In this document: one piece after another, positions 11,505-21,464 of the stretch
Position numbering within the stretch: the stretch's first letter is position 1
Layout: every line of letters begins with the position of its first letter
Source: Phyllostachys edulis
Lineage: Eukaryota; Streptophyta; Magnoliopsida; Poales; Poaceae
DNA length: 64,000 bases
Assembly (NCBI GenBank): GCA_036346405.1
Contig: CM070562.1
Coordinates: 106,778,999-106,842,998, forward strand
Direction of reading: 5' to 3'
Notes under the pieces: model-generated
Database searches by the model: none
Told to the model about the DNA's origin: nothing
What the model saw: the letters and a program-made list of their open reading frames with translations, nothing else
Made by a program: the position numbers and the translations under genes

Positions 11505-13163
11505 AATTTTCTTCTGGTTTGGTAGTACCGCCGTTGATATTCGGTATTACCGTAGGTCGCTAGTACCGGTATTCATGTCCGGTATTACCGTGCGTCGGTA
11601 TTACCGACGACCACTGGGAGGTAGTACCGCAATTCCAGATTCAAAAGGGCAATCTTTTGATTTTGATACTAACTAGTGTTTGATAAGAGTGAATCCATGG
11701 AAACGACATGATATGTCATCAAACACTAATTATTATCAATATCCTCAAGAGAAATTGATCGTTTCATCCACATTTTGAATCAAACCCTAAAAGAGAGATA
11801 GATGCCCAAAAAAGATAAGAACCGAGAGAACCAGGGCAAGTACCTTAGGGATTGGATGAGAAGAGAATGCAAGAGTTGATCTCAACCAAGGAATCCAGGA
11901 GAACTTCACTCAATCGAAAGATTTGAGTTTAGGGTTTTGAGTGGAGCACGGGAGGAGAGAGAGAGGAACCGTCGGTGGTCTTAGAGAACTGGAAGTGCTA
12001 TGACCGAATGAGAGAGAAGGACTGAAGCTTACGTTCCGGTCATAACCATTTTTGGAATCACCAACTGAAAACGGTAGTACCGCCATTAAAATGCGGTATT
12101 ACCAGGCAGCGGTAGTACCAGCGTTAAAAACGAGGTATTACCGGTTTTGCCTGAAAAGCAGGAGCTGAACTTAAATGCGAATGATCCTTGATTCAAACAC
12201 ATAAACACATAGATTTTAGGACCATTATGCATGAGATAGATAGAAGAGACTCCAATGAATATAGTTTTTATAAATTAATCTTTTGTTTTTGCAAATCAAA
12301 CTTATTTTGAAGAACCTTCTCCAAAAGATCCAAATTGAGCAATTAAAGATATTTCAAGCAACCAATTGCATGTATGAGTCATAAATACCATTATGAACCA
12401 ATTCATGTGAATAATTTTGATTCATATGGCAAAAACTCACTTAAGTGCTAGAAAGTGACCTTTTAGGTCAAACTAGGATTTTGGACGAGTTTCAAAATCA
12501 AATAAATTTTTCTAGGTTGGCCTTTTGGAAATTTTGTGAATGCCAAAAATGTTTAGAATGGCCAACTCTATGATTTTCCTTTTGGGATGATTTTCAAATT
12601 CCTTTTAGAATAGATTTTACATAAAAAAATGTAGTTTAGGTCAAAAACAAGATGCTATGATCTAGAATTTTGGATAGAAACTCATTTTCACTTAAAATAG
12701 GTTTTTCTTGAGCCAAAACCTTTGGAAAATATTTTTATACATTTTGCAACTAGTTTTTCAAAGGATTACTAACAGTTATGAAAATTTTGACTTTTGGCTA
12801 AAAGGCTCGATTTTGAAAAACATTACTAGCGCTTAATTTATTTGGGCACACTTAGGGATGTGGTATACATGATCATGATTTAACACTCCCCCTTAATGTG
12901 CCACCTACTATCTTGCTCAATATTTTAATAAACAAGATTTAGCACAAGAGCAAGAGCACCCTTTTTAGAATTTTCATGAATGCAACCTACACAAGGCAAA
13001 AAGGGCTAGATACTTCAATGTAAATACTTGTTACCGAGATAGCATTGGTTTATGATATGAATTGATTTTCCTTAAGCTTGGCTCCATATTTTTCATATGA
13101 TGGAATCCACCTCTTCATGAGTGAGCCAAACCTCTAATGCTTCTCCAAGTACTTATTTATCAT
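11505..13163. other. Noncoding interior of the SIRE/Maximus-like element with GGTANTACCG motifs
   Basis: No gene is seen. Two clusters (11520-11635 and 12070-12145) contain repeated short palindromes of the form CGGTANTACCG, for example GTCGGTATTACCGAC. The same motif is abundant in the right LTR. The remainder is AT-rich, with many AAATTTT-like stretches. This segment occupies the place where pol should be. Confidence 0.6.
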
Positions 13164-14541
13164 TTAAGCATCTTTTGGTACCCAAGCTCGGTTGGGTCCT
13201 TGAATGTTAGTCACAATAGATTTGGGCACCCAAATATCCCTAACAATAATCTTAGGTGAACTAATAATCCTAGCAAACACATTGCCATATTTATCTTTCC
13301 TAAGCAAATAACGATCATTATAGAGAATAGGCTTAGGAAAGATACCTTTGGGACATTGTTTACCGATGTGTCCCTTTCCCGGCAATTGTAGCAAGTTGGG
13401 TTTTTGTTTCCCTTACTTGTATTCTTTTCTTGCTCCTTGCCGGTTTGCTCTTCTTTGAATGTCTTGACTTGACATCCATTTGATTTGGGCACACCGAGAC
13501 TTTGTGGCTCTTCTCATTGCATCCAAGACACTTCATGTATTTCTTCGTGTGTCTTGCATTGTGTCTTGTCTTGCTATTCTCCTTCTTCTTAGGAGTGAAG
13601 CCAATTCATCTCTTGTCATTCACGCTTCGTTGCTTGCTTAATATATCGTCAAGAGAGGCTTTCCCTTTGTAGCTTCTATCCAAGTCAATTTTTAATTTTG
13701 TGACTTGGGCATTGAGCTCATTATTTTCCTCTACAAGATTAGTCTCACAAGATATAGAGAAAATAGAGGCATCTAATTTAGAGCAATAGGGTACATCAAG
13801 CAAATCATCACAAGAAGTGGATATGCTAACCTTAGATGAAATGCAAGAGGTAAGAGCTATATATGGCATATCATCTAGTAAATTGCATGCAATGCCTATA
13901 TCCACTTTGGGCTTATTGAGCTCATTTAGGAGAAGAGTTTCATGTTCATTTTTTAGAACATCATAATTATTTTGAAGCAATTTATACTCTTTCTTCCAAA
14001 CTTTGAATTTTGAAACCTCTTTTCCTAAATACTCATTAAGCTCCTCAAGCATATCTATCAACTCATCATATGAAGGCTCATCATCATTATTTACCTTCTT
14101 ATTATCTTTTGCCATGAAGCAATGAGGTGATGTGGATGAAGTTGAGGAATCTTCATTGTCGGAACTTGAAGTTGAGCATTCTTCTTCCGACATCCATTCT
14201 TGTATGCAATCATCACTAGTTGAGGTGGACCTTTCATAATGATCTTAGAGATGGATCCACATCTCATGAGCATTCTTGAGATTGCATATGACATTAAATA
14301 TATCTATACTCAAAGCACTAAATAAAGCGTTAGTTGCTTGAGCGTCGAGATGTGAGCATTTCTCTTCCTCAGTAGGTTGAGCAAGAGGATCCTTTGGAGG
14401 AGAAAAGCCCACATCTACAACCCGCCATATTTTTGGGCTCATGGCCTTAAAATAACAAGACATGCGGATTTTCCAATGAGCATAATTTGTGCCATCAAAT
14501 AGACGTGTCTCACCAATGTGCACTAAATCACTAGTCGCCAT
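13164..14541 (-). pseudogene. Copia gag (UBN2/DUF4219 type) remnant with zinc knuckle
   Basis: The N-terminus (MATSDLVHIG, LFDGTNYAHWKIRMSCYF) is the DUF4219/UBN2 copia gag start. The central frame 13606-14193 is an acidic coiled-coil-like region (YDELIDMLEELNEYLGKE, LLLNELNKPKVDIGIAC). The last part contains CYNCR and, in the next frame, GHIGKQCPKG, together a CCHC knuckle broken by a frameshift. It then reads DIWVPKSIVTNIQGPNRAWVPK, the segment that normally leads into the protease. The middle of the capsid (about 14200-14250) is also disrupted. No protease follows. Confidence 0.85.
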
Positions 14542-14581
14542 CCTTTACTTTCTAGGCGGTGAAGCCTAATAAAATGAGAGA

Positions 14582-14597
14582 CCAAGCTTTGATACCA
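14582..14597 (-). promoter_or_regulatory. Primer binding site (initiator Met tRNA type)
   Basis: On minus it reads TGGTATCAAAGCTTGG, two bases inside the LTR end at 14600. This is close to TGGTATCAGAGC, the usual copia primer complement, with one G to A change. Confidence 0.85.
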
Positions 14598-15429
14598 CTT
14601 GTAAGATCGAGGAGGCCGATTAGAGGGGGGTGAATAGGCGGTTTTAAAAACTATTTTTTTGGCTAAAACCGAGTTTTATGCGGAATTGTAAATCAATTCG
14701 GTTTTGCACAATTAAAACTTAAATAAACTAGTCTTTACTAAGTGCACCAACAATATGAGACTATATAAAGACAGCAATCAAACACATACAAGTAGGCAAT
14801 TTAATATAAGGAATGTAAATGCAATAAGGTAAAGCACAAGAAATCAAACAACAATTACACAACGATGTTTTTACCGTGGTGATCGGAGACTTGCTGGTCT
14901 CCCCTAATCCACGTTGAGGTAAGCCCAAAATCAATTGGATCGGCTCCACGAATTAAGCCAAACACCTCCGAGGTAAGTCCAACCACTTAGACCGGTTCCA
15001 AACCAAACCAACACCTCGATCCACTAGTGTTGCTCTTCCTCCACTCCGGAGATGGCGAGCACCAAGCCACTCACAACCGTCGGGCCTTCTCACAAGCTTC
15101 TTTGAGAAGATCGCCGGACCACGACGCCTCCACGCCAACTAGGTGTCGGCAAACACCAAGAGTAATAAGCAAAAGACTCTCACTTGAACTAATCAAGTGT
15201 CTAAGCTCAAGTAGATGCACAATCCACTACTTAATGCAACACATGCAATTAGGGTTTTCCTCTCAAAGCTCACTAAGTGCAACACATGTACAAAAGAATG
15301 TAGAGGGCTTGCTCTTAGCTCAATGGAAATGAATATTGCACCAGCAACTTACCCACAACCAGCCAAGGTGGGTATTTATAGCCCACACACAAAAACTAGC
15401 CGCTGGGACAAGGTCTGCTGAAAAATCAG

Positions 15430-16070
15430 CATGAGCGGTACTACCGCCAACTAAGTCGCGGTACTACCGCACCTCTGTCAGAGCACACTAATGGCTATAT
15501 CAGAAACTCTGAACTAGCCGTTGGAAACAGGCACGGTACTACTGCCAACCAATACGCGGTAGTTTCGTTCATCGGTAGTTCCGCTCAGGGCACTACGGTA
15601 CTACCGCTTCCGTCGAGGTCCGAAAAAGACCCTTACTGGAAAATACGTACCACTCCAGAATTCGGACTTATCGAGCTGCGGCAGTTCCGCTCAAGAACTG
15701 CGGTACTACCGCTCCACAAGAGCAAACAGCCTTGCACGATCGGATTGATACGTGGACGGCTCAGATTCAAAGGGCCGTTCGGACTGCACGTTTAAACCAC
15801 ACGATCATGTCACTTTCGGACGGTCCGAACGACACACGGTAGTACCGCCAAGGAAAGTGCGGTCATACCGCTATGTGGTAGTTCTGCTACAAAGGCTCGG
15901 TACTACCGCACCTCAACAGAGCAACTCATGCTCAAAAAGCGTCGTTGTGTAAAAAACGTACCACCAACAAAACATCGGAACGACGGGTTGCGGTCGTACC
16001 GCACCACGAGCCGGTTGTACCGCAGAGCGGTAGTACCGCTGATAACACATCGGTACTACCGTTTTTCCTG
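15430..16070. repeat. Cluster of GCGGTACTACCGC palindromes
   Basis: More than ten copies and near copies of CGGTACTACCG or CGGTAGTACCG occur at irregular spacing, in a GC-richer background than the rest of the LTR. Each is a near-perfect palindrome with a one-base centre. The motif also occurs between the env-position ORF and gag. Confidence 0.8.
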
Positions 16071-16100
16071 AGAAAACATCAGTTTGCATCAATCAACTAA

Positions 16101-16325
16101 CTCAATTGCAAAACACATTTGACAATTGAGAAGTGAGGGAAACAAAGGTTAAAGGCAAGATTCTCAACAAGTTGTAAAACACATTTGCCAACTTTTAGAA
16201 TCAATGCCACCAAGGAATAAGGTACATGGACTAAACACGTTTGCAAAACACATTCGCAAACTAAAGTCACATGTTACAAGGATTAAGCATGAGCCTCAAC
16301 TATTTGCAAAACACATTCGCAAATA
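16101..16325. repeat. Hairpin series, class II (loop AAAACACATT)
   Basis: There are four inverted repeats. The stems are CTCAATTG/CAATTGAG (16101-16130), AAGTTG/CAACTT (16169-16204), GTTTGC/GCAAAC (16239-16261) and TATTTGC/GCAAATA (16301-16325). All enclose AAAACACATT. Stems differ but remain paired. The left LTR copy has lost this part. Confidence 0.88.
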
Positions 16326-17889
16326 TTGGCACCATGCTAACGAGAGCTAGAGCAAACACAATGAGCTATCAACACATGACTAACTCAAGCTACTAATCAA
16401 GAACCCTCTTAATAGTACGGCAACCTATACTAGCAATCCGGTCTTCAATCCAAACAACAAGACCGGTAAAAGACTATGAACAAATCCTTAGCCCTAGCTA
16501 GTTATACATTTGCCTTGCACAAACACTTGAAGCTTGATGACGCACATCTTCACTTCAAGTCCGGGTTCTTGACTTGATAATCATCAACACATGATGATTT
16601 CCTTTACTTCGGAATCTTGACTTGATGCTCATCAATACATGATGACATCCTTCATCCCGAGTCTTGATATGCATCAACACATGATGCATCCATCACTTGC
16701 CCTCTATCAACACATGATGGATCTTCTCTTGACTTGATGATCAACTCATAATCACCTCCTTTTCTTGAACATCATCGACACACGATGATTTTCTTTTCTT
16801 CAAGTTCTTGATGTGCATGAACAAATGATGCATCCTTTACTCTTGAACCTTGACTTGATGACGATCAACTCATGATGTCATCCAAAGTCTCTTTCACTAT
16901 GGGACATAACCTATTCATCCAACTCATGGAAAAACATTAGTCCCACAACATAATTACCATTAATTACCACAACATACCATTATATCATAATGGTGGGACA
17001 AGATATTCCAATCTTTCCCTTTTTGGTAATTGATGACAACCATCACAATTGCAAGTAATTGAATGTAGATAAATATGAGTAAGTATAAACTACACAAGTT
17101 TTGTATACTCATATGATATGTTTCAAAGTAAAGATCCTTAATATATGTGGATAAGGAATATGGATCAATACTAATGAAACCACAAAACATAGAGTGAACT
17201 CCCCCTAGATGTATGCATACATGAATGTGTAATGAGAACATACGCACATAGTCAAGTTAGACAATTTGTGGAGTTCAACCTATATTTTGGATTTGAGGAA
17301 TGCAACAAGATATAAGATTATGATGTCGAATGCATACCTCTTTGATTTTCACATTTTTATCCAATTGAGACTAAGCAAAAGATATATCAATAAACATGTT
17401 AGTCTCACAAATAGATTTGTCATTAATCACCAAAATACTCCATTAACACATAATGACGGGTCTAGATTCTTCAATCTCCCCCTTTTTGGTGATTGATGAC
17501 AAATCCTTTATCAATAAGATTATTTGGATATAAATCATCATAAGATAGGAATTTAATCTATTGAACTATAATCATGCATGTTACTAAGCAATTTAAATTA
17601 TCTTCCTTTGGTACTATGCATGAAAAGGTGAAAACAACACAACTCAAGAAAGAATCCATATATATTGATCATATAAACATTCTCCCCCTTTTGGCATTAA
17701 ACATCAAAAATCCAAAACAAATCCAAGCCAACAAGGGTGTTGCAAAGAAAAGAGCTTGGCAATTGAACTCATTTTATTTTGATCATATATATTTTCCTTT
17801 TTTATCAAGAACCATTTGCACCAACTCCTCTTTTATGCCGAAAAGAGCGAAACAAGTTGAAATGAGGCTATGTTGGAGTTTGAAATAGA

Positions 17890-18238
17890 AGAACTAAATA
17901 TAGACCATCGGCCACGCATATATTGCAGCAGCAGGGTTGCAAACCCCCTCCATGTAATTGGCCCATGAAGCGTCACTTGTCACTTTCATAAGTTGTCAAA
18001 CGGTCTCCCCTGCACCACCCACCACCGAGGCATACAATGTATCGATGCGCAGCTCCTTCCTTGAAGTGGCGCGATCGAACACGGAACGCACGCACCGCCT
18101 TAGCTCCGAGAGGCTCATGTCCTTTAGACCAGGCATCCGGATCACGGTCCGGTCACAATTTGACAAGTCCGCCCCGTACGGTCTGTTGCGTACGAGAGCG
18201 TTACCATTGTACACAAACAGATCTTGAATCTCAGCCAT
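17890..18238 (-). pseudogene. Transposase-like N-terminal fragment (possibly MULE)
   Basis: On minus, from an ATG at 18238, the frame reads MAEIQDLFVYNGNALVR, then NCDRTVIRMPGL and LRRCVRSVFD, ending near 17996. A second frame continues with VTSDASWANYMEGVCNPAAA, so a frameshift separates two coding-like parts. The style resembles the N-terminal region of grass Mutator-subclass transposon proteins, but I cannot confirm the family. The piece stops where the truncated copia LTR starts. Confidence 0.4.
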
Positions 18239-21200
18239 CAAGTAACTAACACAGGTGCATATGAAACCACTTATATGCAATGCTCGTACCACTGTGCAGA
18301 GCTCGTACCACACTTGCAACAATAAGTTTGCTAAGTCAAGAAATTACGTGCTAATCACATTGCTAACTGCTAAGACTTCTAATTATGTGCTAAACTAAGT
18401 CTTCTAATAAGACTAAGGCAATTGCTAAATAGTACCTGAGTGTTTTTTGTGGTTGGGAATACTCGTTTTTCTCCTTCCTTTTATGATTCTTGAAAATGAA
18501 TCCATTTAAACATTTTTCCCTACACAACCGTCGCATGCATGGCAACATAGTTGCTCTTTTATTTTTGTTGGGTTCACTTCTGCTACTACTCTATCCTCTT
18601 TTGTCTCTTGATTTTGTTATTTGTTTGGTTCACTGGTTCACTTACGATACAATTTTTGTCCACTACAGATTAGTCTTTTATGTTAAATTTGTCTTTTTGG
18701 TTCTTTCGTATTAATGTAACAAGTCATCATTTTTAATATTATTTTACATGAACCCTCAACATGTTTTACTTATTTCAAATTATGTAATTTTATATAATAA
18801 ATTGGACATATTTATTACGTTACCGTAATAAATATGGGCTTGTGCCTGTGGGCCCAACTCAATCCGTCTCGTCAACCCAACTATTTTTTGTTTGTGAGAA
18901 GGGGAGCAACAAAACGTGTTGTTTGTTTTTTACGGAGACAGATGCAAATATGACGGCTAAAAATTTGAGTACCCCTAAGAAAATACTACTCGATTCTCAC
19001 CTAGACAACTCCTAAGACTAATTACGTGCTAAACACACTAAGTCTTCTAATTTTACATTCAAACAACAAGTAAAAGTACACCGACTTCACAACCCTAACT
19101 ACTCAGTTGCTACAATAAAAAGCTACCATTCAGCTCATTGCGTGCTAATCACATTGTTAAAATTATAGCCGCATGTCGATGATAATAACCTTTTATTGGT
19201 GCTCATAAGACGATGCATAACTTTCGCAACTGCGCGAACTTCAGTTGCTCCCTTGTTCGCTTCTCCCTTGTCTTCCTCTCTCGTTCTCTCCTTCCTGCCT
19301 CATCGAGAAAACCATTTCTCTTGTTCTATGTTTCCCTCCTTCGTTGAATGGAGACGAAGAAAACTAGCTAACTCGTTTTATGGGGGCAGCGACCGTGCCA
19401 TTCACCGACCACGTGGGGGGCAAAGCCACGCCACGAGCTAGCCAAGTGGGTGCGTGCGCATGGGGCCGCCCGCGAGCCACCAGCGTGGCGCAGCACGCGG
19501 GGCCGGGCAAAGGGGCGAGCGCCGCTTGGCGCAGCAGCGCGCGTGAGTGCACAGGGAAATCGTGGGGCCTGGTGTGGGTGACGCGGCGCGTGGCGCAGCA
19601 GGCACGCAGCAGGCGGTGTGCGTGCGAGGGCTGGGCAGTTGTTGCGGCTGGGTGGCGCTGCATCCAGGTGCTGCTGGCGGGTACACCTGATGCCGCTGGG
19701 TGGCACAGCAGCCGAGCCGCTGCTGTGTGGGAGCACAGCACGTAGGTGCCTGGGGCCAAAAGTGGAATTTTGTGTACAAAGAGGCTACATTTAGAAATGC
19801 AGCGCACTAGGGGTCAACAGTGTCAAAACTTCCGTGGAAGTTACCCACTAGTTCGTGGGGGATCTCTTGCGCGCGCGATGCATGGCCGCCCGGCACAGGT
19901 CGCGCGCCTGCAAGTCGGGCGTTTTTGTGACCGCGCGCGTGTGCTGATCTAACAAGTGCTGCCAACTCACTCGATCCCACACAATTATGGGACGGACGGA
20001 ACAGTACTAGCTACCGTCCCGGCCACATCATACGATGCCTGTGCGTGAGCCGAATCGCCGATGCGATTATAGGAAAACGTTCTCCCTCCCAACTGCCTAA
20101 GTACGTCATATCTAGTATTTCTGTATGCTGCTTTGAGAAACGTATACTATACTAGCTACCAAGTAATGCGCGTATGATGTGTATCAGCAGATCGATCTCG
20201 TTTTCTAGAAACCTGGAGCCCACCGATCTAAAGGCCAATGTTGCTGGTATTCTAAAGTTGAGAACCGTTCAACCACCAACCCAACATACACTCACATATC
20301 TGACAATGTCATGTGTATGTTCCCACGGTAGCATACCAGAATACAGTAGTAGATACGCAAATGCTTTTGTGTATGATCCATCCATGCATAATCTTGCATT
20401 TATATGCTGTACTATGAGTGAAAACTAGCATTTATATGCAAATGATTTCTGTATGCAAACTAGCAGTTAATCATGCATTTATATGCTGTACCATAATTCT
20501 CCATCGGCATATATACATTGATGCGCTAGCTGTCGCTGTCGACCCACGCCAAACCAAGTTCGATCGCGCGTCAGGTAGGTGCGTCAGATAATCCAAAGTG
20601 CAGGCATCACTGCGATCTACTGACATTGATAAGCTTTATTCGCCTAACGAAAGGCACGTCTCAACAGCGAAGAGTAACTGCTACGTCAAACCCGACTGCA
20701 AGAAATTGTGTCATGACCACCAGCTAACACCTAACAACTGCCTCTGATACACACTGGAAAATAATACGAGCAGTCTAGCTAACAGCTGATACTCGAACAG
20801 AAGGGAGAAGAACTGAACAAGAGACCTTTTGCACGTCTTGTCTAACCAGAACGAGATGACTGAATATTATCCTTTGGCATTGGCGAGCCAAAGAGTGTGA
20901 GAGACAAAAGCACAATTAAAAGGACTTGTTACCCGATTTCCTCTTTGATGGTTACTATTTTGCATTTGCACGTAACGCGCTGGAAAAAATATGCAACTGG
21001 AAAACAAAATGAACTAGATGCTCATCAATTATTACCAAGCCACTAACTGCGATTACACAATCAACGAGCATATTTAGAACGTAGAAATTTCAAATACCGT
21101 ATAACTAAGGATTTCCGCGTTCCAAACCGGCCACGTGTCAATCTCCATCGATGGCGGTAATAAATCGTGCACCGTCTGATTTAAATCCAACGGTCTGTAG

Positions 21201-21345
21201 GAAGCCACGTGTCATGATGGGAGCACAGTAATTCTCGCCTTCTTCCGCTCCACAGCCACCAATCAACCATGATCGAGATTCGGGAACACGCGCCGCGAAG
21301 GCCACATCTCCTCGCTTCCACTTCACTCAAACGGCTCTCTCCTCG
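18239..21345. other. Intergenic, upstream of the GH28 gene
   Basis: No supported gene. The segment 18325-19160 is AT-rich with recurring TGCTAATCACATTG and AAGTCTTCTAAT phrases. The segment 19380-19745 is strongly GC-rich and open in several frames on both strands, which is a composition effect. An 18-base phrase (TGCATTTATATGCTGTAC) occurs twice, near 20396 and 20478. Confidence 0.5.
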
Positions 21346-21352
21346 TATAAAC
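21346..21352 (+). promoter_or_regulatory. Putative TATA box of the GH28 gene
   Basis: TATAAAC lies 119 bases before the first in-frame ATG at 21465, in a pyrimidine-rich context typical of a plant core promoter. Transcription would then start near 21375-21380. That would place the out-of-frame ATG at 21370 outside or at the edge of the transcript. Confidence 0.5.
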
Positions 21353-21464
21353 ACCAACACCAACCTCCCATGGCGGAAATCCTCGAGCCCCCGGCCCTTC
21401 CCCCTCAACTTCTCCCATCCCCGGGGAATCCGATCTCACCGCGTCTTGCCCTACCGACTGACCC

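Larger units (their letters stand above)
7546..17898 (-). mobile_element. SIRE/Maximus-like Ty1/copia derivative lacking pol
   Basis: Two long direct repeats (7546-about 9106 and 16333-about 17895) flank a minus-strand interior. The interior has an initiator-Met-type primer binding site, a UBN2-type copia gag, and, farther downstream, an ORF in the position of the SIRE envelope-like gene. Protease, integrase, RT and RNase H are absent: only about 1.7 kb of noncoding sequence separates gag from the env-position ORF. It is therefore a large nonautonomous derivative. Both LTRs are truncated, the left one by the Tat LTR junction at about 7546 and the right one at about 17898 where similarity to the left copy stops. 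No target duplication can be tested. Confidence 0.75.
14600..17898 (-). repeat. 5' LTR of the SIRE/Maximus-like element, truncated at its distal end
   Basis: The inner end is TGTAAGATCGAGGAGG on plus, next to the primer binding site. It includes a segment rich in GCGGTACTACCGC palindromes (15430-16070), a class II hairpin series (16101-16325), and the part shared with the left LTR (from 16333). Similarity to the left copy ends near 17895, just where a transposase-like fragment begins. Confidence 0.65.

Noticed and set aside
19364..19807. Overlapping open frames of 113-147 residues on both strands
   Set aside because: Simultaneously open frames on both strands in about 70% GC sequence, no domain, no splice or promoter support; a composition artefact.
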